Shown: positions 1 through 7,794 of the stretch, one piece after another
Numbering within the stretch: position 1 is the first letter of the stretch
Layout: each line of letters opens with the position of its first letter
DNA from: Limnobaculum parvum
Lineage (GTDB): Bacteria > Pseudomonadota > Gammaproteobacteria > Enterobacterales > Enterobacteriaceae
Direction: 5' to 3'
DNA: 64,000 nt
NCBI RefSeq assembly: GCF_003096015.2
Contig: NZ_CP029185.2
Span: forward strand, 2,700,001-2,764,000
Notes under the pieces: model-generated
Seen by the model: the letters and a program-made list of their open reading frames with translations, nothing else
Databases searched by the model: none
Told to the model about the DNA's origin: nothing
Position numbers and translations under genes: made by a program

Positions 1-335
1 TCAACGATACTTTCAAAAGCCTCTAAGGTTTTATCCAACCCCAGTTGCTCAATTCGCCCCTCTTTTTTCAGCAGGTGGAAAATATCTTTGGCAATATGGC
101 GGCCTACCTGTTGCACCTCCATAGAATGCGTCAAACGGCTACGCACTGCGGCATTGCGCTCCAGTGGAAATACCTGTGTCTTTTGCTGTAATCGGCGAAT
201 AGCCGCAGAATTGATAATACGTCCGCGATCGCTTTCGAACTGGCGGGTAATTTCGTATTCCCCTACAGGGGCTGGCGATGATGAACTAAAAGGACGCTGA
301 ACTGTTATTCTCTTGCCAAAATCAATCCCGGACAT
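1..335 (-). CDS. dgt: dGTPase (N-terminal part, runs off window)
   Basis: Deoxyguanosinetriphosphate triphosphohydrolase, an HD-domain enzyme that splits dGTP to deoxyguanosine and triphosphate. Translating the minus strand from the ATG at 335 gives a protein beginning MSGIDFGKRITVQRP. It continues through the family-typical stretches ESDRGRIINS, IRRLQQKTQVFPLERNA and RLTHSMEVQQVGR, which carries the first HD-motif histidine. A GGGAGAGG ribosome site lies just before the ATG. Only about 111 N-terminal residues are inside the window. It is divergent from mtnN, as in E. coli. Identity is confident; the gene's integrity beyond the edge cannot be judged. Confidence 0.93.
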   Translation of the reverse strand, partial: MSGIDFGKRITVQRPFSSSSPAPVGEYEITRQFESDRGRIINSAAIRRLQQKTQVFPLERNAAVRSRLTHSMEVQQVGRHIAKDIFHLLKKEGRIEQLGLDKTLEAFESIV

Positions 336-593
336 AGCCTCTCCCATTCTGCTGATGACAGCGCTACGTTCATCCCCCCGAAGCCCTGCCTTTTCAATTC
401 TATCCTGATGAAAACCAAAGCGGTTCTGTTTCATCGCGATATGTTATTTTCTATCACAATCATACATTATCCGTTCACGGATTAAAGATTAATCAAAAGG
501 CGTAAAAATCTCTGCATCTGAAACGGCTTATTTCCCTCAGTAGCATGATAGACTACGCGCCAATTTATGCATCGGACTTAGCAGGAGATCTCG
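336..593. other. Divergent promoter region dgt-mtnN
   Basis: This 258-base gap lies between two divergent genes. It must contain both promoters, but no operator is obvious. The region before mtnN is AT-rich and ends in a strong AGGAGA ribosome site. Confidence 0.5.
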
Positions 594-1295
594 ATGAAAA
601 TAGGTATTATTGGCGCTATGGAGCAAGAAGTTGCCCTGCTGCGTTCTCAAATTGAACATTGTGAAACCATTAAACGCGCTGGCTGTGAGATTTATACCGG
701 CCGCCTGAACGGTGTCGAAGTCGCATTACTGAAATCAGGTATCGGCAAAGTATCCGCTGCACTGGGCACTGTACTGTTGTTAGAAAACTGTAAGCCCGAT
801 GTGGTCATCAATACAGGCTCTGCGGGTGGTTTGGCATCAACACTCAAAGTAGGCGATATCGTGGTATCAGACGAAGTTCGCTATCACGATGCCGATGTAA
901 CCGCATTTGGCTATGAGCCAGGCCAAATGGCAGGTTGCCCGGCAGCGTTTCCAGCGGATCCAAAACTGATTACTTTGGCCGAACGGTGTATTCAACAGTG
1001 TAATCTTCATGCGGTTCGTGGCCTGATTTGTAGCGGTGACGCATTTATTAACGGTGCCGAACCTTTGGCTCGCATTCGTGCCACCTTCCCTGCGGTGGTT
1101 GCCGTTGAAATGGAAGCGGCTGCCATTGGCCACGTGTGCTATCAGTTTGGCACGCCGTTTGTGGTGGTTCGTGCTATCTCTGATGTTGCCGATGGAGAAT
1201 CTCATCTTAGCTTTGATGAATTTCTGGTGTTGGCTGCTCAACAGTCTTCTCTGATGGTTGGTACGATGCTTAAGGCTCTGGCAGAACAACAATAA
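594..1295 (+). CDS. mtnN: 5'-methylthioadenosine/S-adenosylhomocysteine nucleosidase
   Basis: Cytoplasmic nucleosidase that removes adenine from methylthioadenosine, S-adenosylhomocysteine and 5'-deoxyadenosine; it serves methionine salvage and autoinducer-2 precursor formation. The 233 residues match the usual length of about 232. Family residues are visible: Glu12 in GAMEQE, the VEMEAAAI stretch with the ribose-binding Met-Glu pair near 173-174, and the catalytic Asp in AISDVAD near 197. A strong AGGAGA ribosome site precedes the ATG. Its TAA overlaps the btuF ATG by one base, so the two are translationally coupled, as in E. coli. Confidence 0.97.
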   Translation: MKIGIIGAMEQEVALLRSQIEHCETIKRAGCEIYTGRLNGVEVALLKSGIGKVSAALGTVLLLENCKPDVVINTGSAGGLASTLKVGDIVVSDEVRYHDADVTAFGYEPGQMAGCPAAFPADPKLITLAERCIQQCNLHAVRGLICSGDAFINGAEPLARIRATFPAVVAVEMEAAAIGHVCYQFGTPFVVVRAISDVADGESHLSFDEFLVLAAQQSSLMVGTMLKALAEQQ

Positions 1296-2149
1296 TGACC
1301 GCTCGGGTTTTACTGGAAAAATACCTAACAACACCGCTGTTAGTTGTGCTAACGGCGGTTGTTTTGTCTATGGGTACACATCGGGCCGATGCGGCCCCAC
1401 CCCGGGTTATCAGTTTAGCGCCTCACACTACCGAGCTGGCCTATGCGGCGGGGATGGGCGACGAGTTGATCGCGGTCAGCGACTATTCAGACTATCCGCC
1501 AGACGCTAAGCGGCTGGAAAAAGTAGCCTCTTGGCAGGGCATCAATCTGGAACGCATACTGGCGTTAAAGCCCGATCTGATTCTGGCTTGGCGCGGCGGC
1601 AACCCACAGAAAGTATTGGATCAACTATCCGGCTTTGGCATTTCACTATTCTATTCCGATCCGCAAACTATTCAGGATATTGCTGATAATCTGAACCAAT
1701 TAGCCACCTACAGCCCAAAACCAGAAGTAGCCCGTCAGGCCGCCGCTAAATTACTGGCTGACCGGCAGGCTCTTGAACAGCGCTACCAGCGAAAAGGCGA
1801 ACCGGTCAGAGTCTTTCTACAATTTAGTCATCAACCGCTATTTACTGCCTCAGGCAAGACATTACAAAGCGAAGTCATTTCGCTATGCGGCGGAAAAAAT
1901 ATATTTGCCGATAGTCCGGCCCCTTGGCCTCAGGTGAGCCGTGAGCAGGTACTTGCCCGAAAACCACAGTTAATTATTATTGCGGGTGAACAAGAAAAAA
2001 TTAAAAACGTTCAAACATTCTGGCGCGGTCAGTTAGATATTCCTGTCCTTTCCGTTCCTGAAGACTGGTTTAACCGCAGCGGACCAAGGATAATCCAAGC
2101 CGCTGAGATAATATGCCAAAAGATATCTGAAATACCATCTATCCCCTAG
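1295..2149 (+). CDS. btuF: Vitamin B12 periplasmic binding protein
   Basis: Periplasmic cobalamin-binding component that hands B12 to the BtuCD ABC transporter. The 284-residue protein opens with a signal peptide: a hydrophobic core from about 13 to 27 and likely cleavage after ADA near residue 33. It then shows the class III binding-protein fold start PRVISLAPHTTELAYAAG and the metal/cobalamin-binding-protein stretch LKPDLILAWRGGN. Later comes LCGGKNIFAD, typical of the C-terminal lobe. It starts inside the mtnN stop codon. btuC and btuD are not in this window, which is also the case at the E. coli locus. Confidence 0.95.
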   Translation: MTARVLLEKYLTTPLLVVLTAVVLSMGTHRADAAPPRVISLAPHTTELAYAAGMGDELIAVSDYSDYPPDAKRLEKVASWQGINLERILALKPDLILAWRGGNPQKVLDQLSGFGISLFYSDPQTIQDIADNLNQLATYSPKPEVARQAAAKLLADRQALEQRYQRKGEPVRVFLQFSHQPLFTASGKTLQSEVISLCGGKNIFADSPAPWPQVSREQVLARKPQLIIIAGEQEKIKNVQTFWRGQLDIPVLSVPEDWFNRSGPRIIQAAEIICQKISEIPSIP

Positions 2150-2178
2150 ATACACCATAGGATTGGAGTACCTGTAAT

Positions 2179-2793
2179 ATGTTGATTTATTGGCTTGATA
2201 TTCTTGGAACCGCAGTTTTTGCTATTTCTGGCGTACTATTAGCGGGAAAGTTACGCATGGACCCATTTGGGGTTTTAGTGCTTGGTGTGGTAACCGCAGT
2301 CGGCGGTGGCACGATCCGCGATATGGCATTAGCCAACGGCCCGGTATTCTGGGTTAAAGATCCAACCGATTTAGTGGTCGCACTGGTCACCTGTGTATTC
2401 ACTATTCTGCTGGTTCGCCACCCCCGCAGCCTGCCAAAATGGATCTTACCGGTACTGGACGCCATTGGACTCGCCGTGTTTGTCGGTATTGGCGTAAACA
2501 AAGCCTTCATCGCTGGAACCGGCCCATTAGTAGCGACCGGCATGGGCGTATTAACCGGCGTTGGTGGAGGTATAATCCGCGACGTACTGGCCCGCGAAAT
2601 CCCCATGATCCTACGCACCGAAGTCTACGCCACCGCCTGCATCATCGGCGGCTCAGTCCATGCCACCGCCCACTACATCTTCAATCTAGGCCTAGAAGAA
2701 TCCGGCATGATGGGCATGGTCATCACCCTCACCATCCGCCTAGCCGCCATCCGCTGGAACCTAAAACTCCCAACGTTTAGTTTGGAAAAGTAA
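2179..2793 (+). CDS. yadS: UPF0126/TRIC-type inner-membrane protein YadS
   Basis: Inner-membrane protein of the UPF0126 family, bacterial relatives of trimeric intracellular cation channels; in E. coli YadS has been linked to glycine uptake. The 204 residues contain two internally repeated halves, each with a glycine-rich motif (AVGGGTIRDMA and GVGGGIIRDVLARE), and about seven hydrophobic segments. It lies 29 bases after btuF on the same strand, the conserved mtnN-btuF-yadS order. The last third uses many C-ending and rare-looking codons (GGC, CTA), unlike the first two thirds. This may be chance. Family is sure; transported substrate is not shown by the sequence. Confidence 0.93.
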   Translation: MLIYWLDILGTAVFAISGVLLAGKLRMDPFGVLVLGVVTAVGGGTIRDMALANGPVFWVKDPTDLVVALVTCVFTILLVRHPRSLPKWILPVLDAIGLAVFVGIGVNKAFIAGTGPLVATGMGVLTGVGGGIIRDVLAREIPMILRTEVYATACIIGGSVHATAHYIFNLGLEESGMMGMVITLTIRLAAIRWNLKLPTFSLEK

Positions 2794-3208
2794 GAAATAG
2801 AATGAGTAAATCAATTCAATTGAAAAGCTAATCGTCAGGAAATAGAGAGATTGACTTAGATTAAGCCAAGGACAAGCAGACAAGGATTATTCTAGATTGA
2901 TAACAACATCCGGCAATTCAGCGTTGTTTCTTAAAAAAGCCAATCGTTGGGAGGGATTGCCGTTGGGGTCGACTTGGCGTCAGCCAACGACAAACAGGCA
3001 AAGCTTGTTTGAACAGCGCTTGCGCTGGCCCGTCAGGGTGAAACACCGCAAGGTGTTTCATAACTGCACCTAGGGAATCCAGGCCCAACGCACTCCGTTC
3101 CCAAGTACAGATGGTCTTCCGACCGCGCTAAATACCAATATAAGCACACAGCGATTACGGCCGGAATACCCTCGAATGCCAATTTACAATACTTATCAGC
3201 ATTAGCAC
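2794..3208. other. Intergenic region yadS-erpA
   Basis: This 415-base gap lies between the convergent yadS and erpA. Most of it is filled by copy A of a dispersed modular repeat (2939-3183). The 145 bases before that are AT-rich, with no convincing terminator and no coding signal. In E. coli the clcA gene lies on the other side of erpA, between erpA and hemL, and it is absent here. Confidence 0.7.
2939..3183 (+). repeat. Modular intergenic repeat, copy A (full form)
   Basis: About 245 bases that align along their length with the reverse complement of 31451-31690 and, at both ends, with 45033-45207 and the reverse complement of 13455-13553. Conserved left block: GTTGGGAGGGATTGCCGTTG. Conserved right block: ATGGTCTTCCGACCG, about 35 variable bases, then ACGGCCGGAAT. 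Between them sits a cassette of small inverted repeats, for example AAACAGGCAAAGCTTGTTT and GAAACACC/GGTGTTTC around a short loop. The element is bounded by GCCAAT at 2939-2944 and again at 3178-3183, a possible target duplication. It has no coding potential. Confidence 0.8.
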
Positions 3209-3553
3209 TCAAACACTAAACGACGATCCACACCCACACGTACTCTTCGCATTCGGGTTCTGAATAATAAAGCGGGAACCTTCTAAACCTTCAGTGTAGT
3301 CAACCGCCCCCCCCACAAGATACTGTAGGCTCATTGGGTCTACTACGAGAGAAACGCCCTGCTTCTCGATAATCATATCGCCGTCATTGACTTTTTCGTC
3401 AAAGGTGAAGCCATACTGGAAACCGCTGCAACCACCTCCGGTAATATAAACACGCAATTTCAATTCAGGATTGCTTTCATCAGCAATCAGCGCCTTTACT
3501 TTATTCGCTGCCGCATCGGTAAATTCGAGGGGTAAAGCAGTTGAATCACTCAT
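3209..3553 (-). CDS. erpA: Iron-sulfur cluster insertion protein ErpA
   Basis: A-type carrier that delivers Fe-S clusters to targets such as the isoprenoid enzymes IspG/IspH. The start is set at the ATG at 3553 (GGAGA six bases upstream), giving 114 residues as in E. coli; the codon before it is a TTG. Three cluster-ligand cysteines are visible: one in GGGCSGFQYG and two in the C-terminal CGCGSSF. A run of eight G (eight C on the plus strand, 3307-3314) encodes the glycines of VGGA. A clear TATAAT-like box lies further upstream on the minus strand near 3645. It is convergent with yadS. Confidence 0.96.
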   Translation of the reverse strand: MSDSTALPLEFTDAAANKVKALIADESNPELKLRVYITGGGCSGFQYGFTFDEKVNDGDMIIEKQGVSLVVDPMSLQYLVGGAVDYTEGLEGSRFIIQNPNAKSTCGCGSSFSV

Positions 3554-3931
3554 CAATTGTCTCCGGCTTATCTGGTTCAGACCCGCTACACGGGCGAGTC
3601 TAATAATCTTATAATTATCTAATAGTTGACCAAAACGTTCAAGTATTATACTCAGTCACGCCTCATTCCACAATCAATCAGCAAGAGGCATAAGAAAAAA
3701 CATAGCCCGTAAGCTACGCCTGATTATTCTATTTTACCACCAACGCAGGTAACAAAATGCGCCAGATTACGCTTTATTTTTTCCTACCTTTACCGCTATT
3801 TTCCCCAACTATCATCAAACTATCGAAACCTTCTGACAAGACTGGTAATTATTCTAAAGCTGATATTTATCCTTACTTCTTTTAGAATAGGCGGATATAA
3901 CCTATTCCGATAACAAGGCAGGAGCCTCTTC
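3554..3931. other. Divergent promoter region erpA-hemL
   Basis: This 378-base gap holds no gene; in E. coli clcA (chloride/proton antiporter) sits here. On the minus strand a GTATAATAC stretch near 3643-3651 is a plausible erpA -10 element. Before hemL there is an inverted repeat, GAATAGG at 3885-3891 and CCTATTC at 3901-3907, ending just upstream of the GGCAGGAG ribosome site. The rest is AT-rich without a recognisable motif. Confidence 0.5.
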
Positions 3932-5218
3932 ATGAGTAAATCAGAAAGTCTATATCTACAGGCCCAGCAGGTCATTCCCGGTGGCGTTAACTCACCAGTA
4001 CGTGCATTTACCGGCGTGGGCGGTGTTCCACTGTTTGTTGAACGTGCAGATGGCGCTTACCTGTATGATGCGGATGGTAAAGCCTATATTGATTATGTTG
4101 GTTCATGGGGTCCAATGATCCTTGGCCATAATAATGATGTTATCCGTGATGCTGTTATTGAAGCTGTACAGCGTGGTTTAAGCTTTGGCGCACCAACCGA
4201 AATGGAAGTGGAAATGGCAACGCTGGTGACCGAACTGGTTCCATCTATGGATATGGTGCGGATGGTTAACTCCGGTACAGAAGCCACCATGAGCGCAATC
4301 CGTCTGGCTCGCGGTTTTACCGGTCGCGACAAAATCATCAAATTTGAAGGTTGCTACCACGGCCACGCCGACTGCCTGCTGGTAAAAGCGGGGTCCGGCG
4401 CACTCACTCTGGGCCAACCAAATTCTCCGGGCGTACCGGCTGACTTCGCCAAACATACTCTGACGTGTACTTATAACGATCTCAACACGGTACGTCAGGC
4501 GTTTGAACAAAATCCTGAAGATATAGCCTGTATTATTGTCGAACCCGTAGCCGGTAATATGAACTGTATTCCTCCGGCTGCCGATTTCCTGCCGGGATTG
4601 CGTCAACTGTGCGACCAGTATGGTGCGCTATTAATTATTGATGAAGTCATGACTGGCTTCCGCGTCGCGCTGGGCGGTGCTCAAGCTTACTATGGCGTTA
4701 CCCCAGACCTGACTTGCTTAGGTAAAATTATCGGTGGCGGTATGCCTGTTGGCGCCTTTGGTGGTCGTCGCGATGTCATGGCGGCACTGGCACCAACGGG
4801 GCCGGTTTATCAGGCGGGAACCCTGTCCGGTAATCCTATCGCTATGGCCGCAGGCTATGCCTGTCTGAGTCAGCTCACCGATGTGGGCGTTTACTCACAA
4901 CTGGCTGAAAGAACGAAGCAATTAGCCAATGGTTTACTGAAAGCAGCAGAAAGACAAGGCATTCCTCTGGTAACGAACTACGTTGGCGGTATGTTTGGTA
5001 TTTTCTTCACGGATGCTGACAGCGTCACCTGCTATCAGGACGTGATGAAATGCGACGTGGAACGCTTTAAGCGTTTCTTTCATATGATGTTGCAGGAAGG
5101 CGTTTATCTGGCACCGTCGGCATTTGAAGCAGGCTTTATGTCTCTGGCCCACTCAGAAAAAGATATTCAACGCACTATTGATGCGGCGGAACACTGCTTC
5201 GCGAAACTGGCTGGGTAA
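3932..5218 (+). CDS. hemL: Glutamate-1-semialdehyde 2,1-aminomutase
   Basis: PLP enzyme that turns glutamate-1-semialdehyde into 5-aminolevulinate, the second step of the C5 route to haem. The 428-residue protein has the class III aminotransferase layout. It opens with the N-terminal VIPGGVNSPVRAF, then NSGTEATMSAIRLAR for phosphate binding, and IIDEVMTGFR with the cofactor-ring Asp. The PLP lysine lies in CLGKIIGGGMPVGAFGG near residue 267. A strong GCAGGAG ribosome site precedes the ATG. It is convergent with the ydh operon, and a perfect 11-bp hairpin follows its stop. Confidence 0.97.
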   Translation: MSKSESLYLQAQQVIPGGVNSPVRAFTGVGGVPLFVERADGAYLYDADGKAYIDYVGSWGPMILGHNNDVIRDAVIEAVQRGLSFGAPTEMEVEMATLVTELVPSMDMVRMVNSGTEATMSAIRLARGFTGRDKIIKFEGCYHGHADCLLVKAGSGALTLGQPNSPGVPADFAKHTLTCTYNDLNTVRQAFEQNPEDIACIIVEPVAGNMNCIPPAADFLPGLRQLCDQYGALLIIDEVMTGFRVALGGAQAYYGVTPDLTCLGKIIGGGMPVGAFGGRRDVMAALAPTGPVYQAGTLSGNPIAMAAGYACLSQLTDVGVYSQLAERTKQLANGLLKAAERQGIPLVTNYVGGMFGIFFTDADSVTCYQDVMKCDVERFKRFFHMMLQEGVYLAPSAFEAGFMSLAHSEKDIQRTIDAAEHCFAKLAG

Positions 5219-5229
5219 GTCATTACTAT

Positions 5230-5254
5230 CCGGTGATATCTCTGATATCACCGG
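5230..5254. terminator. Hairpin between hemL and ydhT
   Basis: Perfect inverted repeat CCGGTGATATC / GATATCACCGG with a three-base loop, 12 bases after the hemL stop. Its right arm contains the ydhT stop codon (5248-5250). There is no T-run on either side, so it is at best a non-canonical terminator or mRNA 3'-end protector shared by the two convergent units. Confidence 0.5.
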
Positions 5255-6273
5255 GCTTCGCTATCCCATTCCACAAACTGATGCTGATGATTCAGGCAGT
5301 ATTTCACCCCCGCCTTAATGTTTTCTTCCCCTTCATAAGCAACCGCAAAACGGACTCGTTTGCCATCAAAATAGGGAATGGAAGCGCAGCCGCCTTTTCC
5401 CAACACGATATAATCAACCGATCCGGCACAGGCAATCAGAGAGTCCGGCCCCATCACGACAATGCGCGCATCGTTCCCGGCGCTAACGACACGCGCCTCG
5501 GCACCAAAGCTAGAAATATGCGAAAGATCGCCAGCACTAGCAACTTTAGAAGCATCCCCCACACTGCTAATACGCGCGCGCATTCCCGCGCTGCCTATCT
5601 TTACCCCTCGCCCGGAACTGCTGATTTTGGCGGAATTCCCCGCCACCGCAATACGCGCCCTGTCCCCTGAGCTTCCAACCCGAACATCGTGTCCAACACA
5701 ACCGACTCGTGCACTATATCCACAACTGGCAACTTGGGTTGAGTAGCCGGAACTGCTAATCCAGCCATACTCACCGCAACTGCCAATCTGGCTATTCACC
5801 CCTGCGCTGGCAATTCTTACGCTGCTGCCAGTGCTACCTATTCGGGCTTCATCACCGCTGTTGCTGATCTGACTGCCATTATGCGTATTCATGACGCTGA
5901 AATAGTCGGCCTCACCGGCCTGCCGGACAGCATATTGATTAGCGGAAGTAGTTTTGAATTCACCTAGCACGGAAGGTTGTAGTGAAGATAACGGCAAAGA
6001 TGAAGGTATGCCAACAGTCAGTAAACGATGGCTTAACTCATCGGCCAGAAGGTCGGTGGCATCGGTTTCCTGCACAGCAAAGTTTTCTTGTTCCAACCAC
6101 AGGGAATAAGCGTACTCTACCAAGCTGGTGGCCCAGTCAACATAACCATAACGAATCAACGCACTGTGAACATCCGCATAACGCCCGCCCTCAGGGAAAT
6201 TTCTGAGAAACCAACGGTAAATATTTGGGCCTGTTCGCCAGGCCCTTAACTCTCTACGGGTTATTAGCATCAT
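5248..6273 (-). CDS. ydhT: YdhT-like repeat protein, last gene of ydhYVWXUT operon
   Basis: Protein of unknown function at the end of the ydhYVWXUT operon. The 341-residue product has two parts. An N-terminal region of about 130 residues opens with ITRRELRAWRTGP and is helical, rich in Tyr/Trp. It is followed by 16 uninterrupted nine-residue repeats (residues 140-283) of the pattern G-x-x-[AS]-x-[IV]-x-S-x, such as GDEARIGST and GDRARIAVA. A regular hydrophobic residue every nine positions suggests a beta-solenoid. No signal peptide or membrane segment is seen. Its start overlaps the ydhU stop (TGATG). E. coli ydhT, as I recall it, is shorter (about 270 residues). Assignment rests on position and repeat style; the role is not known. 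Confidence 0.85.
   Translation of the reverse strand: MMLITRRELRAWRTGPNIYRWFLRNFPEGGRYADVHSALIRYGYVDWATSLVEYAYSLWLEQENFAVQETDATDLLADELSHRLLTVGIPSSLPLSSLQPSVLGEFKTTSANQYAVRQAGEADYFSVMNTHNGSQISNSGDEARIGSTGSSVRIASAGVNSQIGSCGEYGWISSSGYSTQVASCGYSARVGCVGHDVRVGSSGDRARIAVAGNSAKISSSGRGVKIGSAGMRARISSVGDASKVASAGDLSHISSFGAEARVVSAGNDARIVVMGPDSLIACAGSVDYIVLGKGGCASIPYFDGKRVRFAVAYEGEENIKAGVKYCLNHQHQFVEWDSEAR
5425..5856 (-). repeat. Sixteen tandem 27-base coding repeats in ydhT
   Basis: Each 27-base unit encodes nine residues starting with glycine. All 16 units have the same length, with no insertions. The codons have diverged, so the DNA copies are only loosely similar while the protein pattern is kept. This argues for selection on the fold rather than for a recent expansion. 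Confidence 0.85.
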
Positions 6274-7058
6274 CAGTGACGGTGATAGCCATCAATCATG
6301 CATCTGAAGGTTTCCGCTGGTGTACGCCCCGTGGTGCACAGGTACAGATGACCCAAAATAAAGAAAACACTAAATATCGCCAGTAAAAAATGGGCCTGAA
6401 GGATCCAATATCGAATACCAATCTGCTGTAGGCCTAAGGCCTCTGGATAGAGAGATATCAACCCAGAAATCAGTAGCAGAGGCACCAATCCATACATTAC
6501 GCCCAGATAAGCAACCTGCTGTAGCGGATTAAACTTCGAACGTTCAGTCGCCGGAAAAGGATGGTCTTCCCCTTTCATAATGCCAAACAGATAGAAATTC
6601 ACCTGCCTGATGGCGCGTCCCAACCAACCCTGGGGTTTAATCACATAGTGATGGCCATTACCTCCCAACGCGTTAATCAATACAAAGCTAATCCAGCAGG
6701 CTAACAATAAAAATCCGCAAATTTTGTGTACACCAACCAGGCTCTTAACCGCTACTGGGGCAACCAAGTTGAAATGATTAATCAAACCACTGCACAGTAA
6801 TAAAATGAATAACAGCGCGTTAGACCAGTGCCACAGGCGTATTGCTTTGGAGTAGAGATAGACCTTCTCACCATGACCGTGCATTGGTCGGTCGGCCTGC
6901 CTAAAACGCAGAAAGGCATGCAGCGCCAACACCAGCAGCATACCTGCTAGCGTGATGCCGGCAATCACCAACCATACCGGCCAAAACTCCGGCGTAAACA
7001 CGGGAACATAAAGACTTAGCTGGGACTGAAACTGTTCAGCATTTGGCATCGCGTTCAT
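6273..7058 (-). CDS. ydhU: Membrane cytochrome b subunit YdhU (PhsC-like)
   Basis: Di-haem cytochrome b-type membrane anchor related to the thiosulfate reductase subunit PhsC and formate dehydrogenase gamma subunits. It probably passes electrons between the quinone pool and the ferredoxin-like partners. The 261 residues hold about five hydrophobic segments. Candidate haem histidines lie in IRLWHWSNALLF, VGVHKICGFLL, LQAHFLLAIF and LGHLYLC. It overlaps the ydhX stop by four bases (ATGA) and the ydhT start by one, so the three are coupled. Assignment comes from sequence features plus the exact operon order. Confidence 0.9.
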   Translation of the reverse strand: MNAMPNAEQFQSQLSLYVPVFTPEFWPVWLVIAGITLAGMLLVLALHAFLRFRQADRPMHGHGEKVYLYSKAIRLWHWSNALLFILLLCSGLINHFNLVAPVAVKSLVGVHKICGFLLLACWISFVLINALGGNGHHYVIKPQGWLGRAIRQVNFYLFGIMKGEDHPFPATERSKFNPLQQVAYLGVMYGLVPLLLISGLISLYPEALGLQQIGIRYWILQAHFLLAIFSVFFILGHLYLCTTGRTPAETFRCMIDGYHRH

Positions 7059-7723
7059 ACATTATCCTTACTAATCAGATGTTGACCGAAACGACGATAA
7101 AGATGAGGAGCACCGGCACCTTTCAGTTGATACTCATAATATTTGTTATTTTTTAGCCAGTTCTGCACCACTTCGCTGTCTTCACGACCAAAAATCAACG
7201 CATTCTGTGGACAAACGTTAACACAGATGGGCGCAAAGCCTTTTGCCAGTCGAGACTCGGCGCAGAAATCGCATTTGTCCGCGACTTTGGTCACCGGATT
7301 AAGGTAACGAACCTGATAAGGGCATGCACCAATGCAGTAGCTACACCCAATACAGCGAGGTTTATCTACCCGCACAATTCCTCGATCGTCGCGCCAAGAA
7401 GCGCCCGTTGGACAAACCTCAATGCAGGGTGCATCTTCACAATGCTGACAAGACTGGCGGAAAAAGTGATATTGGGTTTCGTTTTCATGATCCGAAACAG
7501 GGATATGGGCAATGGATAAACGACTTCCCTGATCGGGAACATGATTCACTTTACGGCAGGCTCTGGCACATAGGTTACAACCATTACACAAGGTCTCATC
7601 ATGAATCATGGCGTAACGAACCTGACTGGTTTTGTTTGATGCCGCAAGTAAACTTTGGCCCGGACCGGAAAAAAATATAACCGTGCCCATGCCGATGACA
7701 AATTTACGCCGAGTGTAGGTCAT
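7055..7723 (-). CDS. ydhX: Ferredoxin-type 4Fe-4S protein YdhX, Tat-exported
   Basis: Four-cluster ferredoxin subunit of the DmsB/PhsB/NrfC type, expected to relay electrons at the outer face of the inner membrane. The N-terminus (TRRKFVIGMGTVIFF) is a twin-arginine signal with a hydrophobic core. Cysteine sets follow in order: CNGCNLCARAC, CQHCEDAPCIEVC, CIGCSYCIGAC, and CDFC with a later CVNVC. That is enough for four [4Fe-4S] clusters. The ATG overlaps the stop of a possible 24-codon reading frame (7720-7794) and the gene overlaps ydhU by four bases. Length (222) matches E. coli YdhX. Confidence 0.93.
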   Translation of the reverse strand: MTYTRRKFVIGMGTVIFFSGPGQSLLAASNKTSQVRYAMIHDETLCNGCNLCARACRKVNHVPDQGSRLSIAHIPVSDHENETQYHFFRQSCQHCEDAPCIEVCPTGASWRDDRGIVRVDKPRCIGCSYCIGACPYQVRYLNPVTKVADKCDFCAESRLAKGFAPICVNVCPQNALIFGREDSEVVQNWLKNNKYYEYQLKGAGAPHLYRRFGQHLISKDNV

Positions 7724-7794
7724 CTGCTAATCCCCTGATTCTGTTGACTGCAGTACTTCGGCCTGATCCATAATGTTAACAATGCATCGCTCAT
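7720..7794 (-). CDS. Possible small leader ORF coupled to ydhX
   Basis: A 24-codon frame (MSDALLTLWIRP...) with a good GGCGGAG ribosome site eight bases before its ATG. Its TGA overlaps the ydhX ATG as ATGA, the same arrangement used between ydhX and ydhU. It lies in the unusually long gap between ydhW and ydhX. Nothing in the peptide is recognisable. It may be a translational-coupling leader, or chance. Confidence 0.3.
   Translation of the reverse strand: MSDALLTLWIRPKYCSQQNQGISR

Noticed and set aside
867..1334. 155-codon minus-strand open frame
   Set aside because: Lies wholly antisense to mtnN, which has all catalytic motifs; no ribosome site and no family likeness. The same reasoning was applied to other long antisense frames inside hemL, aceF, ftsZ and secA.
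2794..3208. Possible insertion sequence at the yadS-erpA repeat
   Set aside because: Too short, no transposase frame and no clear terminal inverted repeats; treated as a non-coding repeat family instead.
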